DNA of 38,391 bases from an uncultured Prevotellaceae bacterium (GCA_946410125.1 CAMJZF010000012.1:1-38391); one strand, 5' to 3'. Numbered from the stretch's first letter, positions 1 through 8,637 are shown. The notes: generated by a model not told the origin, from the sequence alone. Made by a program: numbers and translations.

Positions 1-320
1 TTGCTCTTCTCAAGAAACGCCTCGATGTCGCGGTTCCCATCCTGGATTTCACGCACACGGCGATCGCGTATGGTAGCCGGCACATCCTTATCTACTGCCA
101 TTGACTGATAAGCAGCATACTTGTTATTAAACTCCTGCTGCATGAGCTCATACTCGGCCTTAAACTGTTGCGAAGCCTTGGCAAGGCGCTCACTGGCAAC
201 CTTGCTCTCGGGCATGGCGTCAAACACTGCCTGCACATCCACCGTGGCAATCTTCATTTGCGCTGCCAGCGCCAGCGGCATCATCGCAAGCGCGATAACT
301 AAAAGTCGTTTTATTTTCAT
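1..320 (-). CDS. OmpH/Skp-family periplasmic chaperone, third copy (partial)
   Basis: The reading frame begins with ATG at 320 and stays open to the window edge, so the C-terminus is missing (about 106 codons seen). It starts with a signal peptide (MKIKRLLVIALAMMPLALAA, cleavage before QMKIATVD), followed by the OmpH/Skp start pattern 'KIATVDVQAVFDAMPES' and a charged helical stretch expected to form the coiled-coil tentacle. Family knowledge: Skp-like proteins hold unfolded outer-membrane proteins in the periplasm before BamA inserts them. It lies just downstream of two more OmpH genes and bamA but has its own promoter (350-380), and a terminator (403-446) separates it from them. In Bacteroides relatives a glutamate racemase gene often follows; that part lies outside the window. 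Confidence 0.85.
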   Translation of the reverse strand, partial: MKIKRLLVIALAMMPLALAAQMKIATVDVQAVFDAMPESKVASERLAKASQQFKAEYELMQQEFNNKYAAYQSMAVDKDVPATIRDRRVREIQDGNRDIEAFLEKS

Positions 321-349
321 ATTCAATAGTTTATTATGTTCCTGTACCG

Positions 350-380
350 CAAAGGTAATATATTTTTCCATTAGCCCAAA
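350..380 (-). promoter_or_regulatory. Bacteroidetes-type promoter of the third OmpH gene
   Basis: Read on the minus strand, TTTG at 377-380 and TACCTTTG at 350-357 are separated by 19 bases, an exact match to the Bacteroides TTTG-N19-TAnnTTTG consensus. It lies 30 bases upstream of the ATG at 320. Confidence 0.65.
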
Positions 381-402
381 ATCGTTTCGCCACATTTACC
401 TT

Positions 403-446
403 AAAAAAGAAAAACGGCCTGCGATGTTTTTCACCGTCAAGCCGTT
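403..446 (-). terminator. Intrinsic terminator after the bamA-ompH-ompH unit
   Basis: On the minus strand a 9-bp stem (438-446 with 413-421, one G-U pair) encloses a 16-base loop and is followed directly by a T-rich run (403-412). It sits 22 bases past the stop of the second OmpH gene. Confidence 0.7.
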
Positions 447-468
447 GATTGTGTGTTATAAACCAAAT

Positions 469-972
469 TTATTTAATACCAAGTTTTGCCTTAACCTTGG
501 CCGAAATATCCTCGATGTTATTGCCCTTATAGAGCAAAGTGCCTGCATCAAGAATTGCAGTGTAACCGCCTTCGGCACCAACTGCTGTAATGGCGTTTAC
601 AAGCTTTTGCTGGATGGGAGCAAGCAGTGTCTCCTGTTGAGTCTGCATGTCCTTTTGGGCTGTCTGCATGAAATTCTGATAACGGGTATACAGGTCCTCA
701 AACTCCTTCTGCTTTGCCTCTATAGTAGCTTCCGAAGCCTTATTCTTGGCAAGCTCTTCTAATTCAGACTGTTTCTTTTGTAATTCCTCCTGTAATGGTT
801 TTGCCTGAGCTTCATATTTCTCCTGAACACCCTTAAGTGTATTGTTGGCTGTAACCACATCGGGCATTACATTAAAGATTTCGGTGGGGTTAACAGAACC
901 AAACTTAAGAGTCTGCGCCGAAAGGCACATTGGGGCAGCCACGAGGACTGCGAGTAAAATTTTCTTAAACAT
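469..972 (-). CDS. OmpH/Skp-family periplasmic chaperone, second copy
   Basis: 167 aa. ATG at 972 is chosen because it places the signal peptide (MFKKILLAVLVAAPMCLSA) at the N-terminus; two further upstream codons are open only through a TTG. The mature part opens with 'LKFGSVNPTEIFNVMPDV', the usual OmpH beta strand, followed by a long Glu/Lys/Gln-rich helix (about residues 45-115) and a C-terminal 'YTAILDAGTLLYKGNNIEDI' segment that closes the Skp body. It starts 43 bases after the preceding OmpH gene and is probably cotranscribed with bamA. Expected role: periplasmic holdase for outer-membrane protein precursors. Paralogue of the genes on both sides. Confidence 0.92.
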   Translation of the reverse strand: MFKKILLAVLVAAPMCLSAQTLKFGSVNPTEIFNVMPDVVTANNTLKGVQEKYEAQAKPLQEELQKKQSELEELAKNKASEATIEAKQKEFEDLYTRYQNFMQTAQKDMQTQQETLLAPIQQKLVNAITAVGAEGGYTAILDAGTLLYKGNNIEDISAKVKAKLGIK

Positions 973-1015
973 AATCAATTAATTGGTTATTTATTAGTAA
1001 ATGTTTTTTCTTCAA

Positions 1016-1531
1016 TTATTTAGAGTATCCTAATTTCTCGAGCACCTGATTGCTGATGTCGATATTGGGTGAAGCAAAGACAATGCTCTGCGACGAAGCA
1101 CGGTCGAAGATGACCTGCAAGCCACGCTCCTCGCTCACCTTCTTCACTGCGTTATAGACATCGTCTTGAATAGGTTTCATGAGTGATTGGCGCTTCTTGA
1201 AAAGCTCACCTTGGGGACCAAAGTACTTGTAGTTGAGTTGAGAGGCCTCTTTTTCCTTGGCAACGATTTCTTCCTCTTTTTTCTTCTTTTGATCATCGGT
1301 AAGGAACACCATGTCGCTCTGATAATTCTTATACATAGTGTCGGCTGCCTTCTTTAACTCGTCAACCTCGCGTTGCCAACGCTGAGACACCTGGTTCAAC
1401 TGTTCATTTGCCATCTCATAGGCAGGAATGTTCTTCAAGATATATTCCATATCCACAAGAGCAAACTTCTGCGCACTGGCTGGAGCCATGCAGGCTACCA
1501 TTGCCACGATTAATAATGCAAACTTTTTCAT
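1016..1531 (-). CDS. OmpH/Skp-family periplasmic chaperone, first copy
   Basis: 171 aa from ATG at 1531. An in-frame ATG 54 bases upstream would bury the signal peptide, so it was rejected. The signal peptide is MKKFALLIVAMVACMAPASA, with cleavage before QKFALVDMEYILKNIPAYE. The long coiled coil contains a Lys/Glu cluster around residue 95 (DDQKKKKEEEIVAKEKE), and the C-terminal strand is 'LQVIFDRASSQSIVFASPNI'. This is normal OmpH/Skp length and layout. It lies 111 bases downstream of bamA on the same strand, the conserved Bacteroidales order bamA-ompH-ompH. Expected role: delivering unfolded outer-membrane proteins to BamA. Confidence 0.92.
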   Translation of the reverse strand: MKKFALLIVAMVACMAPASAQKFALVDMEYILKNIPAYEMANEQLNQVSQRWQREVDELKKAADTMYKNYQSDMVFLTDDQKKKKEEEIVAKEKEASQLNYKYFGPQGELFKKRQSLMKPIQDDVYNAVKKVSEERGLQVIFDRASSQSIVFASPNIDISNQVLEKLGYSK

Positions 1532-1586
1532 CTTGTTTTCTAATGTATCTGTTTTTGTTAATATTCGCTTGTGTTTGACTGCCAAT

Positions 1587-1645
1587 TAAGCTAAAAGTTT
1601 AATTTTGCTTGCCTGTCGACAGCTATTGCAGTATCATTTAGCTTA
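1587..1645. repeat. 9-bp inverted repeat in the bamA-ompH spacer
   Basis: TAAGCTAAA at 1587-1595 is matched by TTTAGCTTA at 1637-1645, 41 bases apart; the right arm contains the bamA stop codon. There is no T-run after it, so a processing or stability hairpin inside the operon message is more likely than a terminator. Confidence 0.35.
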
Positions 1646-4288
1646 GAATTCCTGACCAAGGATGAAGTGGAAGTTGCTGCCACCCTTGTTGCCATAGACC
1701 CTGTCGAAACCGTAACCCCAGTCAATACCCATCATACCTATCATTGGCAAGTAGATGCGGACACCCACACCTGCCGAACGCTTAATGTCAAATGGATTAA
1801 ACTTCTTAACACTTGTCCATGCATTTCCTGCCTCGGCAAAGACAAGGGGATAGATTGTGGCACTGTTAGAGAGCATCAACGGGAAGTGAAGCTCCATCAC
1901 ATAACGGCAGTAAGCATAACTGTCCTGAGTATAGGGAGTGAAAGCACCATTTTCATAGCCACGCAAGGCAACGGCCTCGGTCGCATAAGTGTAACTGCCA
2001 CTCATTCCATCACCACCAACATAGAAGGTCTCGAATGGCGATTTCAAATACTTGTTCCAACTGCCCAGCAAGCCAAAGTCGGCACGTGTCATGAGCACGA
2101 GAGTCCATCGACCATCGGGGTCGGTGAGAGGAGTATAGGTGCGAGCCTGGAACTTGAGTTTCCAGTACTCAATCCAGCGATAAAGGTCTTTCTTGGCGGC
2201 ATCTGTTCCTTTTTCACTCAAAGTTTTCCAGTCTTTCTTACCAAAGAGGTTGGCTGGTGGAGTGGCATGGAACGACAATGTGAACGAACTGCCTCGACGA
2301 GTATAGAGTGGATTGTCAATACTGTTGCGAGAAAGGGTCAAGCCAAGCACGATAGAGTTGCTCACACCATTTTTCATGTAGTACATATACTCCCAATTCT
2401 TGAGGCTGTACCACTGATAGCTAAGATCGGCCATGAGAGTAAAGTAGTCATCGGGCCACTTCAGGCGCTTGCCAAAGCCCACGGTCACGCCCGCCATCTG
2501 CAGATACTTACCTGGGTCGTAGGCGTTCTCGTAGTAGTTGTAGCCATTATTTCCCATATAGCCATTATAGCCGTTGTACATGTTGTTGTACATGTAGTTA
2601 TAGTAGTAATTCTGGTACTGGCTTGTATAGAACGATGAGTTGATACCTGTTGTGCGGCTATAGAATGCCGATACCGAAAGGGTGTTGGGACGCTTGCCTC
2701 CAAACCATGGGTCAACAAACGAGATGCTATAGGCCTGATAATACTTGGCATTGGTTTGAGCACTAATCGAGAACGTCTGCCCATCTCCTTGTGGTATAAT
2801 GCCCTTATAGGATGATGGATGGAACAAATTCTTGATAGAGAAGTTGGTAAACTTCAACGTCAACTTACCAATGATACCTGTCTGTCCCCAACCGGCCGAG
2901 ACCTCGATTTGGTCGTTGGCCTTCGACTCAAGATTAAGGATGATATCTACGGTTCCGTCATCCTCGTTAGGCTCAGGACGAATATCCATCTTCTCAGGGT
3001 CGAAGTGGCCTGTCTGGGCTATTTCACGAGCCGAGCGCACGAGGTCTTGCTTGCTGAACAGCTCACCTGGACGCACACGCAACTCACGGCGCACCACCTT
3101 CTCATACAAGCGGTCATTACCATTAATCACCACCTTGTTGATGCGAGCCTGCTTGCCTTCATAAATGCGCATCTCCAGGTCAACCGAGTCTCCTTCAATC
3201 TTTGTCTCGGTGGGCACAAGCTGGAAGAAGAGGTAACCATTGTTCATGTACAGGTTGGCAACGGCATCATCATCTTCGTTGGTGCGCTTGTTGAGCAACT
3301 TTTGATTATACACGTCGCCCTTCTCAAATCCCAACACATCGTTGAGCACGGCAGTGGGATAAACTGTATTACCCACCCAGTTGATGTTAGAAATGTAATA
3401 TTTCCTTCCCTCTTCAACCTTGAGATAGACATCAACCGACTTCTCGTCATAGTTGGCAATGCTGTCCCACACAATCACTGCATCGCGATAACCATTTTCG
3501 TTATACTTATCAATAATGCGCTGCTTGTCATCTTCATAGTCGGTGCGCACAAATTTCTTTTGACTAAACCACTTGAGTACATTTAATATGCCGCCCTCGT
3601 TGGTTTTCTTCATTGTGCGCTTTATCTTGCCGTCGCTAAACACCTTATTGCCATCGATATAAATCTTGTGTACTTTGATTTTCTCATGCTTGTCGACTAC
3701 AATATCAACGATAACCTCGTTCTGCTTGCTCAGGTCATCCTGCTGACGCACATTGCAAGTGGCTTTCTCAAAGCCCTTGGCGGCATAGTACTTTTCTATT
3801 ATTTGTTCTATGCGATTTGATATGTTGGGAGTAATCTGGCTGCCAACCAAGTTACCCAGACGCTCGGTGATATCTTTCTGTTCGCCTTTTTTCATGCCAA
3901 CAAAGTTTACCTTAGAGATGCGTGGCTGCTGGCGGAGCACAAATTCGAGCCAAGCCTTGTTGCCATAAATCTTTTCAACCCTTATCTGCACCTTTGAGAA
4001 CAGGCCCTGTCGCCAAAAACGCTTGGCAGCTGCCTTGAGGTCGCTACCTGGAATATCGATTCTTTGTCCTAACGACAAACCCGAATACCCTATGATAATG
4101 TAATCTTCATAGTTATCGACTCCCGTAACCTTGATTCCTGCTATCTCATATTTGTTGGGAGAGCCATTAAATACCAACTTAGGGTTAAAGATGGTATCAT
4201 TGACAGTATAGCTTTCCTGGGACTGCATTGAGAACGAGCCCATCAACCACACCGAGAGGAATAATAATAAAAACTTAATATATCGCAT
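1643..4288 (-). CDS. bamA: Outer membrane protein assembly factor BamA
   Basis: 881 aa with an N-terminal signal peptide (about residues 1-24, ending SFSMQSQ). Repeated POTRA domains fill about residues 45-450, with typical segments such as 'KINKVVINGNDRLYEKVV'-type strands and 'RVRPGELFS'. The 16-strand barrel occupies the rest and ends in an aromatic residue (FHFILGQEF), the usual Bam recognition ending. The loop-6 motif appears as LRGYENG (R776, G777). Role: inserts and folds beta-barrel proteins in the outer membrane. It sits 17 bases after uppS and is followed by two OmpH chaperones. Odd feature: a Tyr/Asn/Gly/Met-rich insert at about residues 555-591 in an early barrel segment, not part of the family core. 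Confidence 0.96.
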   Translation of the reverse strand: MRYIKFLLLFLSVWLMGSFSMQSQESYTVNDTIFNPKLVFNGSPNKYEIAGIKVTGVDNYEDYIIIGYSGLSLGQRIDIPGSDLKAAAKRFWRQGLFSKVQIRVEKIYGNKAWLEFVLRQQPRISKVNFVGMKKGEQKDITERLGNLVGSQITPNISNRIEQIIEKYYAAKGFEKATCNVRQQDDLSKQNEVIVDIVVDKHEKIKVHKIYIDGNKVFSDGKIKRTMKKTNEGGILNVLKWFSQKKFVRTDYEDDKQRIIDKYNENGYRDAVIVWDSIANYDEKSVDVYLKVEEGRKYYISNINWVGNTVYPTAVLNDVLGFEKGDVYNQKLLNKRTNEDDDAVANLYMNNGYLFFQLVPTETKIEGDSVDLEMRIYEGKQARINKVVINGNDRLYEKVVRRELRVRPGELFSKQDLVRSAREIAQTGHFDPEKMDIRPEPNEDDGTVDIILNLESKANDQIEVSAGWGQTGIIGKLTLKFTNFSIKNLFHPSSYKGIIPQGDGQTFSISAQTNAKYYQAYSISFVDPWFGGKRPNTLSVSAFYSRTTGINSSFYTSQYQNYYYNYMYNNMYNGYNGYMGNNGYNYYENAYDPGKYLQMAGVTVGFGKRLKWPDDYFTLMADLSYQWYSLKNWEYMYYMKNGVSNSIVLGLTLSRNSIDNPLYTRRGSSFTLSFHATPPANLFGKKDWKTLSEKGTDAAKKDLYRWIEYWKLKFQARTYTPLTDPDGRWTLVLMTRADFGLLGSWNKYLKSPFETFYVGGDGMSGSYTYATEAVALRGYENGAFTPYTQDSYAYCRYVMELHFPLMLSNSATIYPLVFAEAGNAWTSVKKFNPFDIKRSAGVGVRIYLPMIGMMGIDWGYGFDRVYGNKGGSNFHFILGQEF

Positions 4289-4305
4289 AGTTTTCTGTTT
4301 GTTCG

Positions 4306-5052
4306 TTATTGTTTTGTCACCTGTTCACTGGTCTTTCCAAACCTGCGCTCGCGACCCTGATAGTCGACAATGGCTTCACAAAAGTCCTCCTTTGTGAAGT
4401 CGGGCCAGAACTTGTCGGTGAAATACAGCTCGCTGTAAGCAATCTGCCACAAGAGGAAATTGCTGATGCGCTCGTCACCGGCGGTGCGAATTAGCAAGTC
4501 GGGGTCGGGCATGTTGCGTGTAGCCAATGCCTCCGATACCATTTCGGCATCAATGTCATCGGCATTTACTTGCCCGTTTGCAACACGAGCAGCTATCGTC
4601 TTGCAAGCCTCTACAATTTCCCATCGCGACGAATAGCTCAAGGCAAGGCACAGTACAAGTCCTGTACAGTGCGATGTATCGTCCATGCACTTGTTGAGCC
4701 GCTCACGCGCGAAAGCCGGCATTCGTCCCATGTCGCCAATGGTTGTCAGCCTCACGTTGTTCTTTATCAAGTCGGGCGTCTGTTGCTCAATCGACACCAC
4801 GATAAGGTTCATGAGTGCATCAACCTCTTGCTGCGGTCTGTTCCAGTTTTCGGTAGAGAATGTATACAGTGTCAAGTAGCCTATCCCCAGCTCGCTTGCA
4901 ATCTCGGTGATTTGACGCACGGTGGTGACTCCATTTTCATGTCCTATCGAACGCATCAATCCACGTTGCTTTGCCCACCTGCCATTGCCGTCCATGATAA
5001 TGGCAACGTGCTTGGGAAGCCTTGACCTGTCTATTTTCTCTAAAGGTGACAT
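4306..5052 (-). CDS. uppS: Isoprenyl transferase (undecaprenyl diphosphate synthase)
   Basis: 248 aa, the normal length for cis-prenyltransferases. The signature [13 protein letters not shown] has the catalytic aspartate at D21; GHENG, the '[15 protein letters not shown]' segment and the C-terminal '[20 protein letters not shown]' region are all present. It condenses isopentenyl diphosphate units onto farnesyl diphosphate to make C55-PP, the lipid carrier for peptidoglycan and other surface glycans, and acts at the cytoplasmic face of the inner membrane. It begins 19 bases after the DUF6089 gene and ends 17 bases before bamA, a conserved Bacteroidales arrangement. Confidence 0.96.
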   Translation of the reverse strand: MSPLEKIDRSRLPKHVAIIMDGNGRWAKQRGLMRSIGHENGVTTVRQITEIASELGIGYLTLYTFSTENWNRPQQEVDALMNLIVVSIEQQTPDLIKNNVRLTTIGDMGRMPAFARERLNKCMDDTSHCTGLVLCLALSYSSRWEIVEACKTIAARVANGQVNADDIDAEMVSEALATRNMPDPDLLIRTAGDERISNFLLWQIAYSELYFTDKFWPDFTKEDFCEAIVDYQGRERRFGKTSEQVTKQ

Positions 5053-5071
5053 ATATGTTTCTTGTTATAAT

Positions 5072-5740
5072 TTATTCAATATGATGACACTTAACGCATC
5101 GCTTACTGAACTCGTAGGTAATGGTAAACATCGCTACCGAATACCAGTCGGTGTTCTTGGCTATACCGTGGTTGTAGCCATAGAGGTCGGTAATGCCGTC
5201 AACACGGTCACTAAACGACTTGCGCATGGTAAACTCAAAGCCCAGGTTCAAGCGCGGCTTTACACGGTATTTCAAGCCCACGCCAAGCGGCAGCACCATG
5301 CCCAGATTGGCCTTCCCGTCGGTAAATGCAACCTCGGCACCAAGACCCGCGAGAATATAGGGAGTGATGCGTTTGTAATTCTTATATCTTGCTCCCTCTC
5401 CAAAGTGAAAGAAGTTGAACTCAAACTGAGCACCAAGATCTATCACATGAGAGCTGAACTTATACTGAGCATCGTTAGGGAATTTCGACTCAATGTTCTT
5501 GCTGTCGCCTGCAAGTCCCACATAGAGTAAATTGCCCTTAATGGCAAAACGTGTGTTCATGTTGTAACGAAAAATGCCACCGCCTGCCACTCTTGGCATC
5601 TTGTACATGTTGCTCGTGTTCACGTCACCCAGGTAGCCCGTGATGCCAATGGCGGGACCCACCTCATAGCGATACTCCTGCGACCACGCTCCCAGCGCAG
5701 CAGCCATCACAAGCATTATTATAGCGATTTTCTTTGTCAT
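5072..5740 (-). CDS. DUF6089-family outer-membrane beta-barrel protein
   Basis: 222 aa with signal peptide MTKKIAIIMLVMAAALGAWS cleaved before QEYRYEVGPAIG. The mature protein is made of alternating amphipathic strands rich in Gly and aromatic residues (IGITGYLGDVNTS, FAIKGNLLYVGL, FEFNFFHFGEG, YILAGLGAEVAF, LGFEFTMRKSF), as in small porin-like barrels; 'SFSDRVDGI' and 'KNTDWYSVAMFTITYEF' match the family end. DUF6089 genes regularly precede uppS-bamA in Bacteroidales, but no molecular function is established. No promoter element was found in the 108 bases upstream, so it may be read through from the DUF6242 gene. Confidence 0.8.
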   Translation of the reverse strand: MTKKIAIIMLVMAAALGAWSQEYRYEVGPAIGITGYLGDVNTSNMYKMPRVAGGGIFRYNMNTRFAIKGNLLYVGLAGDSKNIESKFPNDAQYKFSSHVIDLGAQFEFNFFHFGEGARYKNYKRITPYILAGLGAEVAFTDGKANLGMVLPLGVGLKYRVKPRLNLGFEFTMRKSFSDRVDGITDLYGYNHGIAKNTDWYSVAMFTITYEFSKRCVKCHHIE

Positions 5741-5848
5741 AGTGTTTCAATGAATATAGTAACTAAGAAAACGCTTTCATGCTTTGAAAAAGTATATTTC
5801 GCTAAAGCAACAAGTCATTTATTAATCTTTTTTATGTATTGTGATTCG

Positions 5849-7342
5849 TTAGAATACCGGCTTGTAGGTGAGGCCAACAAGTATTCCCTCCCAAATGCTG
5901 TTGAGAGCATTTCCTCCAACGTCATATCCGCCAAAGAGATAGATGTAAGGGCTATCCCATTGGGTAACGGGTGTTACATGACCGGGGTTGTAGGCGAGCA
6001 ACGAACTGTTACGCACGATACGGCTCACCGTAAAGGCCTGAGCGCCAAAGAACGACGGCATGTGTGCCGGCTGTTGCAAGCCGCTTTCACCCTTTACCCA
6101 ATGAATACCTTGGTCATGCGAAACGTAAGTAACAGTATTAATCTCGCCATCGCTTAGCAAGCCTCCCATAACCAGCCAAGTGAGATTCTTGACAAATGTG
6201 TTGTCCGACGTTGACTTAACGTAGGAATAGTAGTTAATCAACACAGGATTGCGCAATGCCGGAAGCACGCTGGCATTCTGGCTGATGATTCCCCAGCGCT
6301 TGCCGTCATAGCCCCACACTGCATTGCAGGCACCACCGTCGGCCTTAATGCCTCCCATAATCATTGCTTGCTGCGATGAAGTCCACTCGTTTCTTGCTCT
6401 CACCAATTGCGACATGCCGGCAACGGGGAAGCCTTCGGCAACTTCACCCCCGGCAAATCCTGATGGTTGAGGATATTCATCGTGCCTAAACACCGAGCCA
6501 TCTTTCTTCACGCCAAGCACTCGCGTGTCATAGGCGCCAATAATGGTGTTCCAGGCCACTCCACAATCGCTCCACGACAGCCCCATGTCGCCGCTCTTGA
6601 ACAACTCGCCATTCTGGTCAAGAAGATAGAGGGCATCGGCTGTAGCGGCAAAACTGCCGACCTGTGGCACAAACGGCAAAGTGAGCACTTGCTTGGTCCA
6701 CCCTTCAAGCATGAGAGTATCGATGGTATTGAGCACATAGCTCGAATTGTCATGAACAAGGCACAAGAATTTATCATTTTGACGCACCGTCTTCGACGAT
6801 ATCAGCGTGCCAGTCACGTTGGGCAATTCACTGCGCGAGCCAACGTTCCAGAATATCGAGTCGGGATCCTGCTTGTGCACATTCACCTTTACCCTGTAGT
6901 TCCTCTCATGCAGGCCGTCACGTGAAGTAATGCGCAATGTTACGTCGCCGGTGAAGTCGATAGAGTCTTTGGTGGAGCTGGTGTATTGAATCACGGTATC
7001 GCTCTGGACAGTTCCGTTCTTAATGATAAACTCCCTCGACGACACTGTTGTCGCGCAGGTAACGTCAACGCAAAGGGCCGTGACCTTAGTACCTCGTGGC
7101 AGCGAGTCGGCATTATAGATGACGCCTTGATCCTGATCGATGGCAAACTGCACCTTCGACAAATTAGATGCCACCTTCTCATTGTCCTTGAGTGAAAAGC
7201 CGCTCACTAATGTCGTTGCCGAAGAATACACGCTATAATCTGTAATGGTAATATCGGCGCTGTCGTCTTTCTTGTTGCATGACTCAAAGCCCATTGCCAC
7301 TATGGCAGCAAGCAAAATGTATATATAGATATATTTGTTCAT
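5849..7342 (-). CDS. DUF6242-like exported lipoprotein with Kelch-type beta repeats
   Basis: 497 aa from ATG at 7342. An upstream in-frame ATG at 7369 would lie ahead of the predicted transcription start, so it was rejected. Hydrophobic leader (MNKYIYIYILLAAIVAMGFE) ends at Cys21, followed by NKKDD: a probable lipoprotein with a loose lipobox. N-terminal Ig-like region (about 25-150, 'DITITDYSVYSS' to 'GLHERNYRVKVNVHKQDPD') matches the DUF6242 pattern. The rest has repeats with SADALYLLDQNGELFKSGD, WGYDGKRWG, WLVMGGLL and YIYLFGGYD, which suggests a Kelch/BNR-like propeller. Role unknown; likely on the cell surface or periplasmic face. It lies upstream of DUF6089-uppS-bamA on the same strand. 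Confidence 0.75.
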   Translation of the reverse strand: MNKYIYIYILLAAIVAMGFESCNKKDDSADITITDYSVYSSATTLVSGFSLKDNEKVASNLSKVQFAIDQDQGVIYNADSLPRGTKVTALCVDVTCATTVSSREFIIKNGTVQSDTVIQYTSSTKDSIDFTGDVTLRITSRDGLHERNYRVKVNVHKQDPDSIFWNVGSRSELPNVTGTLISSKTVRQNDKFLCLVHDNSSYVLNTIDTLMLEGWTKQVLTLPFVPQVGSFAATADALYLLDQNGELFKSGDMGLSWSDCGVAWNTIIGAYDTRVLGVKKDGSVFRHDEYPQPSGFAGGEVAEGFPVAGMSQLVRARNEWTSSQQAMIMGGIKADGGACNAVWGYDGKRWGIISQNASVLPALRNPVLINYYSYVKSTSDNTFVKNLTWLVMGGLLSDGEINTVTYVSHDQGIHWVKGESGLQQPAHMPSFFGAQAFTVSRIVRNSSLLAYNPGHVTPVTQWDSPYIYLFGGYDVGGNALNSIWEGILVGLTYKPVF

Positions 7343-7366
7343 TCTAATATTTTTTGAAACAACTTG

Positions 7367-7374
7367 CAAAGTTA
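7367..7374 (-). promoter_or_regulatory. -7 promoter element for the DUF6242 gene
   Basis: TAACTTTG on the minus strand, 25 bases upstream of the chosen ATG at 7342, fits the TAnnTTTG consensus. No clean TTTG was found at the -33 spacing, so the promoter is only half supported. Confidence 0.4.
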
Positions 7375-7576
7375 CAATAAAATCGCAAAAAAATGGCGTT
7401 TTGGTCTCAACATAATGTTATAAAATTGCAAAATGCCGACTTTTTCACGGTGTAAAATTAATATTTAGCATTCAATACACATACTTTAATTAAGATAATA
7501 AAAGGCAAAAAGGCGTTTTTTACACCTTTTTAACGAACACACCCCCCAGCGCCAACGCAAAAAAACGCGGGAGCCA

Positions 7577-7608
7577 CCTCTCCCAATTTCCCCCTCAAGG
7601 GGGAGAGG
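7577..7608. repeat. G/C-rich inverted repeat
   Basis: CCTCTCCC at 7577-7584 pairs with GGGAGAGG at 7601-7608; a second nested pairing (C-run at 7590-7594 with the G-run at 7599-7603) is possible. It contrasts with the A/T-rich surroundings and could be a dispersed intergenic repeat. Confidence 0.5.
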
Positions 7609-7717
7609 CTAATTCGCACTTAGGACACAAGAACACATGCTCACACACAAGAACAAAAGAAAAAATTGCTTTAGATGCAGTTTTATCAAACCAAGAAAAC
7701 AAAGCCCAAACCAAGTC

Positions 7718-7745
7718 AACCAAAATAATATTGGTTATTTTGGTT
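7718..7745. repeat. 11-bp perfect inverted repeat upstream of the GYF cassette
   Basis: AACCAAAATAA at 7718-7728 and TTATTTTGGTT at 7735-7745 are exact complements with a 6-base loop. It lies 42 bases upstream of the -33 box, a reasonable position for an activator or repressor site. Confidence 0.5.
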
Positions 7746-7786
7746 ATTTATTTGTTGTTTTGGCTTGAAAGTTTGAGGACGAGTTT

Positions 7787-7817
7787 TTTGACATTCCCCA
7801 AAAAGTGCTTATCTTTG
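7787..7817 (+). promoter_or_regulatory. Promoter of the GYF-TPM-GYF cassette
   Basis: TTTG at 7787-7790 and TATCTTTG at 7810-7817 are 19 bases apart, an exact match to the Bacteroides TTTG/TAnnTTTG promoter. The ATG follows 22 bases after the -7 box, so the leader is short. Confidence 0.7.
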
Positions 7818-7839
7818 TAGCATTAACAACTATTGTAGC

Positions 7840-8637
7840 ATGGAATATTATATAGCTTTACCTCACAACCAAAAGGCGGGCCCCTTCAAGAAAGAGGCAC
7901 TGCTTGCCCACGGCCTCAAGCCCGATTCGCTGGTTTGGCGGGAGGGATTGACAACATGGGTGGCTGCTAAAGACCTGCACGACCTGGATGACCTCTTTAT
8001 CAACACACCGCCACCATTGCCCCAATCACCCCAAGAAACTCCCCCACCCATAGAAATAACATTAGGATCGGGGACCACATTCCACCTGACCCCCGGGCCA
8101 GCCGCCAGCGGGGATGATGTGATGCAGCAGCAATTAGAACAGCTCAACAAAGAAAAGGAGGAACTGAAGAAACAGCTTGAGCAAAAGAAAGCCGCAAAAG
8201 AAAAAAAGCTGGCCGACGCCCGCAAGCAACGCCTTGCCCAAAGGGAAGAAAAGAAAAAACAAGAAGAGAAAGAGAAAAAAGAAAAGCTCCGGCAAGCCAA
8301 AAAGAAGACCAAATATGACTACCCGGTATGTGACTGGCGCAACGAGTCAATATGGCTGCTCGGGTTTGTTGTTATTCATGCAGCATTAGCACTTTTTGGA
8401 TACACAAGGTTCTTCTACATCTACCTCGACATCGTGGGTGCCATCCTGTCGATTGTGGGCATTGCCGTAGGCACCAAAATCAGGAAGCTCAATGCAATAT
8501 CCTACAAGAAAGGCAGCGAGTCGCGACTTAAAGCCGAGCCGCTTGGGCACTTCAACGGCATCTTCGTGAGTGCCACTGCAGCCATAGGCTTCCTTATTAT
8601 CTTCGTGCAATCGGCTTATTATGTTTACATTTGCTAA
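7840..8637 (+). CDS. GYF_2-domain membrane protein
   Basis: 265 aa. Residues 1-52 form a GYF_2 domain (DUF4339) of the type 'YYIALPHNQKAGPFKKEALL ... LVWREGLTTWVAAKDL'. A proline-rich linker (about 55-75) follows, then a highly charged Lys/Glu coiled coil (about 100-155). Two or three hydrophobic segments in the C-terminal half (IWLLGFVVIHAALALFGY, YIYLDIVGAILSIVGIAVG, IGFLIIFVQSAYYVYI) anchor it. The GYF_2 domain is presumably cytoplasmic and may bind a partner. First gene of the cassette, 12 bases before the TPM gene. The membrane core is paralogous to the protein at 9523-10529. Function unknown. Confidence 0.82.
   Translation: MEYYIALPHNQKAGPFKKEALLAHGLKPDSLVWREGLTTWVAAKDLHDLDDLFINTPPPLPQSPQETPPPIEITLGSGTTFHLTPGPAASGDDVMQQQLEQLNKEKEELKKQLEQKKAAKEKKLADARKQRLAQREEKKKQEEKEKKEKLRQAKKKTKYDYPVCDWRNESIWLLGFVVIHAALALFGYTRFFYIYLDIVGAILSIVGIAVGTKIRKLNAISYKKGSESRLKAEPLGHFNGIFVSATAAIGFLIIFVQSAYYVYIC

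Larger units (their letters stand above)
7343..7839. other. Gene-free region between divergent units
   Basis: 497 bases with no convincing coding frame. It holds a minus-strand -7 element for the DUF6242 gene (7367-7374), a G/C-rich inverted repeat (7577-7608), an A/T-rich inverted repeat (7718-7745) and the plus-strand promoter of the GYF/TPM cassette (7787-7817). Confidence 0.7.

Noticed and set aside
121-762. A 213-codon open frame on the plus strand
   Set aside because: It is antisense to two OmpH genes that have clear signal peptides and family patterns, and its own translation has no recognisable domain.
1667-3586. Long plus-strand open frames opposite bamA
   Set aside because: They are shadows of the BamA frame, with biased, repetitive translations (for example His/Val runs opposite the Tyr/Asn insert) and no start context.
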